Part shown: piece after piece, positions 34,615 through 43,165 of the stretch
How the letters are laid out: every line of letters begins with the position of its first letter
How positions within the stretch are numbered: position 1 is the first letter of the stretch
Origin: Uruburuella testudinis
Lineage (GTDB): Bacteria > Pseudomonadota > Gammaproteobacteria > Burkholderiales > Neisseriaceae
Direction of reading: 5' to 3'
NCBI RefSeq assembly: GCF_022870865.1
Contig: NZ_CP091508.1
Span: forward strand, 1,550,001 to 1,614,000
DNA: 64,000 bases
Notes under the pieces: generated by a model
The model's input: the letters and a program-made list of their open reading frames with translations, nothing else
Told to the model about the DNA's origin: nothing
Databases searched by the model: none
Position numbers and translations under genes: made by a program

Positions 34615-36582
34615 TTACATGCGCCGCATCATCAGCAAAAAATAGCCGCCGCCGAGCAGCGTTGCCATCAGGCCGGCGGGGATTTCATAAGGAAAACCGA
34701 TTTGGCGGCCGAGCCAGTCGGCCAGTGTCATCACGGTGGCGCCGATTAAAGCCGCATAAAACAATTGCTGTTTGGGCAGGCGCGCGCCGAGCATATTGGC
34801 CAGGTGCGGGGCGAGCAGGCCGACAAAGCTCAGGGGGCCGATGAGCAGCGTGGCCAGTGCGGTGAGCAGGGCGCTGAACATAATCAGCGTTATGCGTGCC
34901 GCCGCAACATGCACGCCAGCCGATTGAGCCACTGTGGCGTTGAGGCTGAGCAGACCGAGCCAGCGGCTCAGGGGCAGGGTGGCCAGCAGCAGTATTAGCG
35001 CGAGCGCCAGCATGCTGCCGGAAAGCAGCGGCGCGGCCTGATAAGTGGAACCGGAAAGCCAGACCAGCAGTTGCTGTATGCGCAAATCGCCGCCGGCCGA
35101 CCACACGCGGATAAAGGCATCAGCCAGCGCGGCCACGGCAATGCCGGTGAGCAGCACTTTTTCGGGCTGCAAACCGCTTTTGCGGTTAAACAGCATTATC
35201 AGCCACAAAGCGGCCAACGCCGAGGCAATACCGGCCAGCCAAAAACCGCTGCTGCCGGCGGGGATGTCGAACACCAATACCGCTGTCATCACACCGAATG
35301 CGGTGCCGGAGCTGATGCCGAGCAATTCGGGGCTGGCCATCGGGTTTTGGGTAAGCCGTTGCAGCAATACCCCGGTAACCGCCAGCATGATGCCGCAAGC
35401 GGCGGCGGTGAGCAAACGCGGGTAGCGCAGTGCCAGCAAATCAGCATGAAAAGCAAACTGCCAGCCGTCGGCGCCTTGCCCGCAAAACAGCGCCAGTGCC
35501 ACCGCCAGCAATAACAACAGCGGCAGCATCCGCAGCAGCGGTGATGCCTGAAGCCGCGCCACGGTTTGCGCCGAGGCCGTCTGAATGGCAGATCGGGCGG
35601 GGGTGCGCATCATCAGCCACAGCAGCAGCGGTGCGCCGATCAGGCCGGTTACCGCGCCGGCGGGCAAATCGATTTGGCGGTAGTGGTTGAGCAATATCAG
35701 CAGATTATCGGTCAGCAGCAGCATTAGGGCGCCGAACACAAACGCCGCCGACAGTCGCGCCCACAAAGTGCGCACACCGAGCTGGCGTACGGCTGTGGCA
35801 GCGGCCAGGCCGATAAAACCCATCATGCCCACCATGCCCACCACATTGGCGCTGAGAAAAGCGGCAACGGCTAAAGCCGCCAGACGTATGGTTTTGACCG
35901 GAATACCGAGCGCGGCGGCCTGATCGTCGCTCAGGCTCATCATCGCCAGCGGTTTGACCAATAATGCCAGCACGGCGACGGCGGCCAGAATGCGCCACAG
36001 CAATGCGGTGCTGTCGTGCCAGCTGTCTTGCAGCAGCGAGCCGCTGCCCCAAAGCATGATGCCGCGGGTTTCTTCGGAATAAAAAAGAGTAACGATGCCG
36101 GTAACGGCGCCAAGATAAAGCGAGGTTACCAAGCCGGCCAGCACCACCATCAGCGGCACCAACTCGCGCCGGGCCGACAACCACAACACCATGGCCAATG
36201 CGGCGGCCGAACCGCCGAACGCCACCGGCGCGTTGCCATAGGCCGTCAGCGCCGGTGCAAACACGGTGGCCGCCACCAATGCGGTTTGGGCGCCGCTGCT
36301 GACGGCCAAGGTGCTGTCGGAGGCGAGCGGATTGCGCATGATTTGTTGCAGCAACATGGTGGCCAGCGCCAAACTGCCGCCGGCGAGCAGTGCCATTGCC
36401 ATGCGCGGCAGGGTGTTGTTCTGCACCATCAGCGCATCCAGCGGCAATGTATCGGGGGCGGCAAACAAAGTTGCCCACGGCCAATGCCATTGCAGCTTTA
36501 ACACCCATGCCGAGCAGGCAAACGCCGCCAACAGCAACAGCAGCGCCCAGCGCGAAACAGGCCGTTTGAGCAGATTTACCAT
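34615..36582 (-). CDS. fhuB: iron-hydroxamate ABC transporter permease, double-length FhuB type
   Basis: The inner-membrane channel for ferric hydroxamate siderophores. At 655 aa it is a tandem fusion of two FecCD permease domains like Escherichia coli FhuB: each half contains an RNPLASDSTLAVSSGAQ- or QNPMASPELLGISSGTAFG-type segment followed by the GxVGLLAPHLANMLGAR-type loop (GFIGLAAATAVRQLG in the first half). The start has AAGGAAAGC 5 bp upstream and overlaps the fhuD stop by 7 nt (ATGGTAA), so translation is probably coupled. It is the last gene of the fhuC-fhuD-fhuB set. Confidence 0.93.
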   Translation of the reverse strand: MVNLLKRPVSRWALLLLLAAFACSAWVLKLQWHWPWATLFAAPDTLPLDALMVQNNTLPRMAMALLAGGSLALATMLLQQIMRNPLASDSTLAVSSGAQTALVAATVFAPALTAYGNAPVAFGGSAAALAMVLWLSARRELVPLMVVLAGLVTSLYLGAVTGIVTLFYSEETRGIMLWGSGSLLQDSWHDSTALLWRILAAVAVLALLVKPLAMMSLSDDQAAALGIPVKTIRLAALAVAAFLSANVVGMVGMMGFIGLAAATAVRQLGVRTLWARLSAAFVFGALMLLLTDNLLILLNHYRQIDLPAGAVTGLIGAPLLLWLMMRTPARSAIQTASAQTVARLQASPLLRMLPLLLLLAVALALFCGQGADGWQFAFHADLLALRYPRLLTAAACGIMLAVTGVLLQRLTQNPMASPELLGISSGTAFGVMTAVLVFDIPAGSSGFWLAGIASALAALWLIMLFNRKSGLQPEKVLLTGIAVAALADAFIRVWSAGGDLRIQQLLVWLSGSTYQAAPLLSGSMLALALILLLATLPLSRWLGLLSLNATVAQSAGVHVAAARITLIMFSALLTALATLLIGPLSFVGLLAPHLANMLGARLPKQQLFYAALIGATVMTLADWLGRQIGFPYEIPAGLMATLLGGGYFLLMMRRM

Positions 36583-37451
36583 GCGCTTTCCTTTTCAGAC
36601 GGCAATTGTTGTGCGAGGCCGTCGGCAAAATGCTGCATCGAAGGCAGCGCGCCATAGCTCCACGATGGCGGCAGAATGCGGCGGTTTTGCGGTTTGGCAA
36701 ACGGCAGCCGTTGCCACAATGCACTTTTGCCGAGTGCGGAGCGGGTGTTGCGCGGATGCGGCTGCACGATAATCAGCAGCGTGTCGGGCGGCAGCTTGGC
36801 CAAATCGGTCAGCGCGATGTTGGCAAAGCCCCATTCGTTGGAATCGCCCTGCCAAGCGTTTTTCAAACCGAGTTTTTGCAACACCACGTGATACATGCTG
36901 GTGTGGCCGTAAATCCGGGCATGGCGGGCATCGACAAACTGAATCACCGCCAGCGGCCGTTCGGCATGAGGTGCAAGGGTTTTGCGCTGGCGGGCAAATT
37001 GGCTTTCTGCGGCGCCAATCAGCCGTTCGGCAGCGGCAGAATCCCCGATAATCCGCCCCAATCGGCGGGTGGCGGCCAGCGTTTGCGCATAGCGGATGCC
37101 GTTGTCGGTGCTGAAGCGGACTTCATGCACCGGTGCGATTTGTTCGAACTGCGTTTTCAGATGGCCGAACCATGGCGATTGGATAAAAAAATCGGGCTTC
37201 ACCCGGTAAAGCTGCTCCAGATTGGGTTGGAAGCGCAGCCCCGAATCCAGCACGGTTTGCGGCATGGGCGGGTGGTTGACCCAATCGCGGTAGGCACGCT
37301 TGTCGCCCAGGCTCACCGGCGGATGCCCCATGGCCGCCAGCGTTTCTGCAGTGGTCCAGTCGGAAGTGGCCACGCGTGGTGCGGCTTGGGCGGGGGCGAG
37401 CATTAAAATCAATATGGCGGCTTTGAGGCCGTCTGAAAAATATTTGCGCAT
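36576..37451 (-). CDS. fhuD: iron-hydroxamate ABC transporter periplasmic binding protein
   Basis: A periplasmic siderophore-binding protein of the TroA/FhuD fold, 291 aa from the ATG at 37451. A signal peptide (MRKYFSDGLKAAILILMLA, then PAQA) is followed by PRVATSDWTTAETLAAMG. Residues FSDGL of the signal peptide are encoded by an uptake sequence. The binding-protein family segments ALGKSALWQRLPFAKPQNRR and WSYGALPSMQHFA are present near the C-terminus. A longer start at 37478 would begin inside another uptake sequence (ATGCCGTCTGAA) and displace the signal peptide. No TonB-dependent receptor gene is in the window. Confidence 0.88.
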   Translation of the reverse strand: MRKYFSDGLKAAILILMLAPAQAAPRVATSDWTTAETLAAMGHPPVSLGDKRAYRDWVNHPPMPQTVLDSGLRFQPNLEQLYRVKPDFFIQSPWFGHLKTQFEQIAPVHEVRFSTDNGIRYAQTLAATRRLGRIIGDSAAAERLIGAAESQFARQRKTLAPHAERPLAVIQFVDARHARIYGHTSMYHVVLQKLGLKNAWQGDSNEWGFANIALTDLAKLPPDTLLIIVQPHPRNTRSALGKSALWQRLPFAKPQNRRILPPSWSYGALPSMQHFADGLAQQLPSEKESAW

Positions 37452-37465
37452 AAAAATTATATTGC

Positions 37466-37500
37466 TTTCAGACGGCATTTTTTGATTCAGGCCGTCTGAA
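37466..37500. terminator. inverted uptake-sequence pair just upstream of fhuD
   Basis: TTTCAGACGGC and GCCGTCTGAA arms around ATTTTTTGATTCAG. It lies 15 bp before the fhuD start and could reduce transcription from fhuC into fhuD. Confidence 0.45.
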
Positions 37501-37536
37501 AGATAAATGTTAAGGGTTGGAAATCAGCTGCTGCAT

Positions 37537-37602
37537 GACACCCATTCATAAAAATAAGCTAACGGCGCCGGCTCGCCTGAGTTAGAAGAGAACCGGTTTC
37601 GC
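37537..37602. repeat. family B element, copy 5, right half lost at a family A insertion
   Basis: ACACCCATTCATAAAAATAAGC, CTAACGGCGCCGGCTCGCC and AGAGAACCGGTTTC match copy 8 (47532 onward), then the sequence switches to family A copy 10 at the TA of GGTTTCGCTA. In copy 8 the same place continues ACTAAGACGCTGAAGCGCC. The right end is missing after the MITE. Confidence 0.7.
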
Positions 37603-37710
37603 TAGGGTATCCTGACCATTCGATTTACGGGTGTTTTTTGCCCCTGAAAACGCAGCAGATGTGCTTTTAACGCAAAAAAATGATGATATATGACACATCA
37701 GGACACCCTG
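37603..37710. mobile_element. MITE-like element, family A copy 10, inserted in family B
   Basis: A 108-bp copy: GGGTATCCTGACC left end, CATCAGGACACCC right end. The central hairpin is missing (AAACGCAGCAGATGTGC runs straight into the TTTTAACGC block). It lies between fhuC and fhuD. Confidence 0.8.
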
Positions 37711-37746
37711 TGGCCGTCTGAAAACATCGCTTGTATGGCAGACAAT

Positions 37747-38529
37747 TTAAGGCAAGGCCACCGGCAGGCCGCTTTGGGGGTGGCGGATGATGTTCATCTG
37801 CACGTTGTAAATATCGTTGAGCACGCCGGCAGTCATGATTTCGGCGGGTTTGCCCTGCTTGAGCAGGCGGCCTTGTTTGAGCGCCACCAGCTCGTCGCAA
37901 TATTGCGCGGCCAGATTGATGTCGTGAATCACGATAATCACGCCGAGGTTCAGGCGCTGCGACAAATCGCGCACCAGCGCCATCACTTCGAGTTGGTGGG
38001 CGATATCCAGCGCCGCCAGCGGCTCATCCAGCAGCAGGTAGCGGCTTTGCTGCGCCAGACACATCGCCAGCCAGATGCGCGAACGTTCGCCGCCGGACAG
38101 GGTGTCGACAATTTGATCGGCAAAGCGTTCGGTATGGGTGAGTGCGAAGGCTTCGGCAATGGCACGGCGGTCGGCATCATTGCTGCGCCCGAGCAGGCCG
38201 CTCCAGGCATAGCGCCCCATCGTAACCAGTTCGCGGGCGGTGAGGGCGGTGGCGGCCGGCAGATGTTGCGGCAGATAGGCAACTTGTTTGGCATAATCGC
38301 GGGCGCTGTAGGTGGCGACGGGGCGGCCGTCGAGCAGAATCGAGCCGCCGGTGGGTTGTGTTTGGCGGGTGAGCAGTTTGAGCAGGGTGGATTTGCCGGA
38401 ACCATTATGCCCAATCAGGCCGTAAACCCGGTTGGGCTTGAAGCTGAGGGTGATATCGTGCAGCAAAATGCGGTCGGGCACGGCAAAGGTGGTTTGTTGG
38501 AGTTGGAACACGAAAGGCTGCTGAATCAA
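37747..38529 (-). CDS. fhuC: iron-hydroxamate ABC transporter ATP-binding protein
   Basis: The ATPase of the FhuBCD importer, 260 aa. Walker A GHNGSGKST at residues 40-48, Q-loop around YLPQHLP, signature TLSGGERSRIWLAM and Walker B YLLLDEPLAALDIAHQ, with the switch VIIVIHDINLAAQYCD. Reading from 38529 the start codon is TTG with no clear ribosome-binding site; a GTG at 38511 is an alternative. Separated from fhuD by 268 bp of repeats. Confidence 0.92.
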   Translation of the reverse strand: MIQQPFVFQLQQTTFAVPDRILLHDITLSFKPNRVYGLIGHNGSGKSTLLKLLTRQTQPTGGSILLDGRPVATYSARDYAKQVAYLPQHLPAATALTARELVTMGRYAWSGLLGRSNDADRRAIAEAFALTHTERFADQIVDTLSGGERSRIWLAMCLAQQSRYLLLDEPLAALDIAHQLEVMALVRDLSQRLNLGVIIVIHDINLAAQYCDELVALKQGRLLKQGKPAEIMTAGVLNDIYNVQMNIIRHPQSGLPVALP

Positions 38530-38629
38530 TAAAACGGTGAATTTTAACGGATAGCGATGATGATGACAATCATGCCCGCCGGTTCAGCCGGCTTTTGCGC
38601 AGAACCGGCGGCGCCCGAATGATTGCATT

Positions 38630-39175
38630 TCAGCCGCATTTGCTCGGGCGGGGACGGTATGAGGGCAGCAGCGAAACATCGTGCGGATTGTTTAAAAAGT
38701 CTTTCAAGGCCGTCTGAAACATCGGCAGCTCGATGCGGTAACGCGGCCAATCAAGATAACGGGCGGCATAATAGTGGGCGAGCAAATCTGCCTGCTGCTC
38801 CATGTTCAGCGCGCTGAAACGGGTGATGTGTTGCAGCGGCGGATACACATAGGCGCTGCGTTTGCGGTAACCGCCCGTGAGTGCCAGCAGCAGGCCGCCG
38901 AGCCAGGGGCGGTAGCCTTGCTGGTGCTGCCATACGTGGGTGAGCTCGTGCATCAGCCATATTTGGTAATTCGGTGCGGCGCGGGTAAAGTCGGGTGGGC
39001 AGTTGTCGCGGGGAAAATAAATATGGTTGCAAGGGGCAACGGCAACGTTGAGCGAGGGCAGGCAGGGAATGCCGCGGTAGATTTTCACGCGGCTGTAGTC
39101 GATGCTGCTGCCGAACAGGCGGCGGGCGGCGGCAATTTCCGATGCGCCCAGCCGGCGCCAATGCTGCTCAAACAT
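38630..39175 (-). CDS. putative zinc-binding HExxH protein, function unknown
   Basis: A 181-aa protein with a gluzincin-like site: HELTH at residues 76-80 within IWLMHELTHVWQHQQG, and a likely third ligand in MEQQAD (126-130), 46 residues later. The layout recalls small metallopeptidase-like proteins often annotated as vgr-related or DUF4157-like, some of which lie near secretion systems. No signal peptide is visible. The ATG at 39175 overlaps the stop of the DUF2062 gene by 8 nt (ATGTTTGA), so the two are translationally coupled. Peptidase activity is inferred only. Confidence 0.65.
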   Translation of the reverse strand: MFEQHWRRLGASEIAAARRLFGSSIDYSRVKIYRGIPCLPSLNVAVAPCNHIYFPRDNCPPDFTRAAPNYQIWLMHELTHVWQHQQGYRPWLGGLLLALTGGYRKRSAYVYPPLQHITRFSALNMEQQADLLAHYYAARYLDWPRYRIELPMFQTALKDFLNNPHDVSLLPSYRPRPSKCG

Positions 39176-39704
39176 GATGGTCTTTGCGTTTGTGCCAATG
39201 ATGGGCAGTATGCCAGCGCCAGAGCCATAAGGTGGCGAAATAGCCGGCAACGGCCAAAATGCTGCCCAATACCGGCACGCCCAGCAACAGCGGTTTGCCC
39301 GCGCCCATCAGCCATGCCTGAGATTCGGCCCAGAAACGGCCGCTGCTGAGAGAAGGGAATTCCAGCTCGCCGGCTTCTATGCCCAGCATCAGGGCGCCGA
39401 TTTTGTAGGCGAGATAATAAAGCGGCATGTAGGTGAGCGGATTGGTGTAGAGGGTGGCAAACACGGCCACGGGCAAGTTGGCGCGCAGAAAATAAGCCAC
39501 AATCAGGGCGCTGAGCATTTGGGTGGGGCCGGGCATCAGGCCGCAAAACATGCCGATGGCCACCGCAATGGCGGCGCGGCGGCGGTTGAGCGTCCAAAAA
39601 TAGGGTTTGTCGAACACGGGGGCTAAGGGCTTGATCCAGCGTGAAGCGAAAATGTGTTCGCGGGTGGGCAGTTTGTGGCGGAAGCTGCGGCGGTGTCGGG
39701 TCAT
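39168..39704 (-). CDS. DUF2062 membrane protein
   Basis: A 178-aa protein with the DUF2062 pattern: a basic N-terminus, AIAVAIGMFCGLMPGPTQML (about residues 45-64), NPLTYMPLYYLAYKIGALML (about 88-107) and two further hydrophobic segments. The function is unknown; members are short inner-membrane proteins often near lipid or envelope genes. Its stop codon is inside the start of the HExxH gene. Confidence 0.8.
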   Translation of the reverse strand: MTRHRRSFRHKLPTREHIFASRWIKPLAPVFDKPYFWTLNRRRAAIAVAIGMFCGLMPGPTQMLSALIVAYFLRANLPVAVFATLYTNPLTYMPLYYLAYKIGALMLGIEAGELEFPSLSSGRFWAESQAWLMGAGKPLLLGVPVLGSILAVAGYFATLWLWRWHTAHHWHKRKDHHV

Positions 39705-39857
39705 AAAGGCTCGGATGGCGGTTGGTCGTGTTCAGATTATGGCGGCATTGCAGAGAAGCAAAAGGCCGTCTGAAAGTAAATTTCTGAAATGAAACGATAG
39801 CGGCGCATGATAGGCTGCCATTTTCAAATAATGGTTTTTCTTTTCAGACGGCCTGTG

Positions 39858-41183
39858 TCACGGCACTCTGGTTTTTCCGGCGCCGCTATAGCTTTTCAAA
39901 TCGCGCCATATGCGGGGCTCAAGCTTAAACAGGCAGGCAATCAGCGGCAGATTGCCGACGGCCACGATCAGGTAGAGCAGGGTAATGCTGTCAAACGCCC
40001 ACAAGAGGGCGGCGCTGATCAGGGCGGCGGCTACCATGAAAATGCCGTTTACGATGTTGTTGGCGGCGACGGCATGGGCGCGGAAGGCATCACTGCTGGC
40101 GGTTTGCAGCCAGGTGTAGAGCGGCACGGAGAAAAAACCGCCGAAAAAGCCGATGGCAATCATGGTGAGCATCACCGGCCAGGCGTTGGCCTGCGATAAA
40201 AACCACAGGATGCCTTGCAGGCTGTCGAAGCGGTTGCCGTGGGTGAGCCACACCAATAACAGGCCGCAAACGGTGAGGCCGAAAGTGCCTATGGCCACCA
40301 GCCCCAACCGTAAAGCCTGATGGCTGAGTTTGGCACACAGCACCGAGCCTGCGGCAATGCCGATAGAAAACAGCGCCAGCATCAGATTGAAGACGTTGTC
40401 GTTGCCGCCGAGATGGATTTGCGTGAAAGTGGGCAATTGGGTGGTGTATACCGAGCCTACAAACCAAAACCATGAAATGCCGATGATGGCGGTGTAAAGT
40501 TCGCGTTGGGCAAAGGTTTGCCGCAACAGCGAAAACGTGCCTTTGGCAATATTCGGTTCGATGCGGGTGTCGGGTGCTTTGGGCGGCACCGAGGGCATAA
40601 ACAGGCTGCTGAGCGTGCCCAATGCGGCCACGGATATCACCAACGCAGCCACCACGCCGGGGTTGAAGCCGGCCACGGCGGTGCCGAGAATCTGGCCGAA
40701 TAAAATGGCGATAAAGGTACCTGATTCAATCAGGCTGTTGCCCATCATCAGCTCCTTATTGTTGAGATAGTCGGGCAAAATCGCGTATTTCAAAGGGCCG
40801 AACAGCGTTGATTGCGTGCCCATGCAAAACAGACAAAACAGCAATAAGGGCGCCGATTGCAGATAAAAGCCTGCGGCGGCGGCAAGCATCACCAGAATTT
40901 CCAGCACTTTGATCGCGCGCGCCAGGCGGGCTTTGTCGAATTTGCTGCTAAGCTGGCCGGAAATGGCTGAAAAAAGAAAATACGGCAAAATAAACAGCAG
41001 CGCGCCGAGATTGAGCATTTGGCTGGGCGGCAGAAAATCATTTTGCCCCAAGCCGTAAAAGCTGATCATCACAAACAGTGCGGTTTTGAAAAGATTATCG
41101 TTGAATGCGCCGAGAAACTGGGTGCCGAAAAGCGGAGCGAAGCGGCGGCTGGGGGCAAAGTTGATGTTATCTTTCAGGCTCAT
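39858..41183 (-). CDS. MFS transporter, LplT-like (lysophospholipid transporter family)
   Basis: A 441-aa, about 12-segment inner-membrane protein. FLGAFNDNLFKTALFVMISFY near residues 21-41 and ALKYAILPDYL-type wording (FGPLKYAILPDYLNNKELMM, about 125-144) with NSLIESGTFIAILFGQILG are characteristic of the LplT branch that flips lysophospholipids for reacylation. In many bacteria it is fused or linked to an acyltransferase (Aas), which is absent here. The ATG at 41183 overlaps the end of ccoS by 17 bp. Substrate is inferred from family only. Confidence 0.8.
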   Translation of the reverse strand: MSLKDNINFAPSRRFAPLFGTQFLGAFNDNLFKTALFVMISFYGLGQNDFLPPSQMLNLGALLFILPYFLFSAISGQLSSKFDKARLARAIKVLEILVMLAAAAGFYLQSAPLLLFCLFCMGTQSTLFGPLKYAILPDYLNNKELMMGNSLIESGTFIAILFGQILGTAVAGFNPGVVAALVISVAALGTLSSLFMPSVPPKAPDTRIEPNIAKGTFSLLRQTFAQRELYTAIIGISWFWFVGSVYTTQLPTFTQIHLGGNDNVFNLMLALFSIGIAAGSVLCAKLSHQALRLGLVAIGTFGLTVCGLLLVWLTHGNRFDSLQGILWFLSQANAWPVMLTMIAIGFFGGFFSVPLYTWLQTASSDAFRAHAVAANNIVNGIFMVAAALISAALLWAFDSITLLYLIVAVGNLPLIACLFKLEPRIWRDLKSYSGAGKTRVP

Positions 41184-41370
41184 GGTCGGTTTCTTTGTCT
41201 GCTTTGTCGGTCGGGCTTGTTTGGTCGGTAGAGTCGTCATCCATAATAATACGGTGCGCGGGGCCTTCCAAATCATCAAACTGGCCGTTTTTGCCCGACC
41301 ACCAGAAAAAATAGGCAATCATAAATGCCAATATGATGCTGATGGGTATCAGGATAAAGATGCTTTCCAT
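41167..41370 (-). CDS. ccoS: cbb3-type cytochrome oxidase maturation protein CcoS
   Basis: A 67-aa protein with one N-terminal membrane segment (MESIFILIPISIILAFMIAY) followed by FWWSGKNGQFDDLEGPAHRI, the conserved CcoS/FixS signature. CcoS is needed to load cofactors into cbb3 cytochrome oxidase. The acidic, Thr/Asp-rich tail is variable. The start is 1 bp after the stop of the 105-aa gene, and the end overlaps the MFS gene. The ccoNOP oxidase genes themselves are not in the window. Confidence 0.92.
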   Translation of the reverse strand: MESIFILIPISIILAFMIAYFFWWSGKNGQFDDLEGPAHRIIMDDDSTDQTSPTDKADKETDHEPER

Positions 41371-41371
41371 G

Positions 41372-41689
41372 TCAGATAATGCCTGTTAAGTCGTTGAGCA
41401 GCAGCGTTTGGCCGCCGATGCTGAGGTATTCGTTGCGGATGCGGCCGATGGTGCTTTGGCCGTCAAACAGGGCGACATGGTCTTTTTCTGCCGCCCAATA
41501 GAGTGGGGCTTCGTCGTTCAGATAGGGCGAGAGCGCGTTTAAGGCTGCCGAATCTTGCGGCGGTGTTTCGCTTTGCAGTTTGACGGCAAAACGGCCGCTC
41601 TGCGGCGGCTGCTCGGTTTCATCGTCGGCCAGCATGATAAAAAAGCCCAAATGCTCGCCTGCTTGCGTGTGGATACTGAAATAGTGCAT
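41372..41689 (-). CDS. conserved small protein, function unknown
   Basis: A 105-aa soluble, acidic protein beginning MHYFSIHTQAGEHLGFFIML. No signal peptide, membrane segment or known motif is seen. It precedes ccoS with a 1-bp gap (TGA C ATG), so it probably belongs to the ccoS transcript. There is no good ribosome-binding site; an uptake sequence lies 12 bp upstream of the ATG. The tight spacing and full-length frame support it as a real gene. Confidence 0.6.
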   Translation of the reverse strand: MHYFSIHTQAGEHLGFFIMLADDETEQPPQSGRFAVKLQSETPPQDSAALNALSPYLNDEAPLYWAAEKDHVALFDGQSTIGRIRNEYLSIGGQTLLLNDLTGII

Positions 41690-41781
41690 GGTTGTTGTTG
41701 AGGCCGTCTGAAAAACAATTGCGGCGGCTGTAAAGTGGATAATGGCTTAATGTAACAGTTTGTGCGCCGCATGCAAAGTGC

Positions 41782-41811
41782 GGCCGTCTGAAACCGGTTT
41801 TCAGACGGCCT
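41782..41811 (-). terminator. uptake-sequence hairpin after the pilT-type gene
   Basis: CGGCCGTCTGAAA and TTTCAGACGGCC arms with a CCGG-type centre, 22 bp past the stop of the ATPase gene. Confidence 0.6.
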
Positions 41812-41832
41812 GTTGCGGCAAAACCATCATGC

Positions 41833-42960
41833 TCAGATTAATTCTAAATCGGGGCCGGCGTTTTGGGCGCGGCGGCTGCGCAATTGGATGTCGAGACGCA
41901 AATCGTTGGCGGAATCGGCATTTTTAAGCGCTTCTTGCAGGCTGATGTGGCTGTTTTCATACAAATCATATAAGGCCTGGTCGAAAGTCTGCATGCCGGC
42001 TGCCTGTGATTTTTTCATCACTTCTTTGATGGCATGCACTTCGCCTTTGTGAATCAGCTCGGCAATCAGCGGTGAATTGAGCATCACCTCTACAGCAGCC
42101 ACGCGCCCTTTGCCGTGTTCGCGCGGAATCAGCCGTTGCGATACAAAAGCCTGCAAATTGAGCGAGAGATCGGTGAGCAGCTGGGTGCGGCGTTCTTCGG
42201 GAAAAAAGTTGATGATGCGGTCGAGCGCCTGATTGGTGCTGTTGGCATGCAGCGTGGCCATGCAGAGGTGGCCGGTTTCGGCAAATGAGATGGCGTAATC
42301 CATGGTTTCGCGGTCACGGATTTCGCCGATCAGAATCACATCGGGCGCCTGGCGCAAGGTGTTTTTCAGGGCGATGTGCCAGTTGTCGGTATCAACGCCC
42401 ACTTCGCGCTGGCTGATGATGCAGTTTTTGTGTTGGTGGATAAATTCGATCGGGTCTTCGATGGTGATGATATGGTCGAAGCTGTGTTCATTGCGGTAGT
42501 CAATCATTGAAGCCAGCGAGGTGGATTTTCCAGAGCCGGTGCCGCCCACAAAAATCACCAGACCGCGTTTTTTTAAGGCGATTTTCTGTAAAACCGGGGG
42601 CAGGTTGAGGTTTTCAAATTTGGGAATTTCGCTGGTAATGGCGCGCAACACCAAGGCCGATGCGCCGCGCTGCACCATGGCATTAACACGGAAGCGGCTG
42701 GTGTCGGGCAGGCTGATGGCGAAGTTGCATTCGTTGGTGGCGGTGAATTCTTCGATTTGTTTGCTGCTCATAATCGAAAAAGCAATTTCCATGCAACGCT
42801 CGGCGCTGAGCGGCTCATCGCTGATGGGGGTGATTTTACCGTCTACTTTCATCGCCGGCGGAAAGTTGGTGGTGATGAAGAGATCAGAGCCTTTGTATTT
42901 ATTGAGATGGCGCAGCCAGGTGTAGAGCGCATCTTTGGCGGATGGTGGGTTGTGTTCCAT
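41833..42960 (-). CDS. type IV pilus retraction-type ATPase (PilT/PilU family)
   Basis: A 375-aa hexameric ATPase of the PilT/PilU group that powers or modulates pilus retraction, twitching and DNA uptake. Visible features are Walker A GGTGSGKST (residues 139-147), the Asp box IITIEDPIEFIH, Walker B RQAPDVILIGEIRDRETM and the His box SFAETGHLCMATLHANS. PilT's C-terminal AIRNLIRE-type motif is not present, which favours PilU or the accessory neisserial PilT2. The ATG at 42960 is used because the frame beyond it starts only with TTG. It is divergent from mtnN. Confidence 0.88.
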   Translation of the reverse strand: MEHNPPSAKDALYTWLRHLNKYKGSDLFITTNFPPAMKVDGKITPISDEPLSAERCMEIAFSIMSSKQIEEFTATNECNFAISLPDTSRFRVNAMVQRGASALVLRAITSEIPKFENLNLPPVLQKIALKKRGLVIFVGGTGSGKSTSLASMIDYRNEHSFDHIITIEDPIEFIHQHKNCIISQREVGVDTDNWHIALKNTLRQAPDVILIGEIRDRETMDYAISFAETGHLCMATLHANSTNQALDRIINFFPEERRTQLLTDLSLNLQAFVSQRLIPREHGKGRVAAVEVMLNSPLIAELIHKGEVHAIKEVMKKSQAAGMQTFDQALYDLYENSHISLQEALKNADSANDLRLDIQLRSRRAQNAGPDLELI

Positions 42961-43165
42961 CTTTTTATGCTTTTCGGAAGGTGGCAATGAAGCGGATTAT
43001 AGCAAATTTCAGATGGCATGAAGTTGTGTATGGCATGAATTGCAGTGAAAATCTGTTTATATTTGAATGGTTTTTTAAGCGCCTGCGGTCATGCCGGCAA
43101 AAGTGGTGCAGGGCGGGCCCGGTGGGTATAATGCGGCTGGTTTATCTCTATTCGGAAAGCGGAAA

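Noticed and set aside
35705..36724. 339-aa frame overlapping fhuB and fhuD on the same strand
   Set aside because: It is an alternative frame of two well supported transport genes, with an Arg/His/Gly-rich shadow composition.
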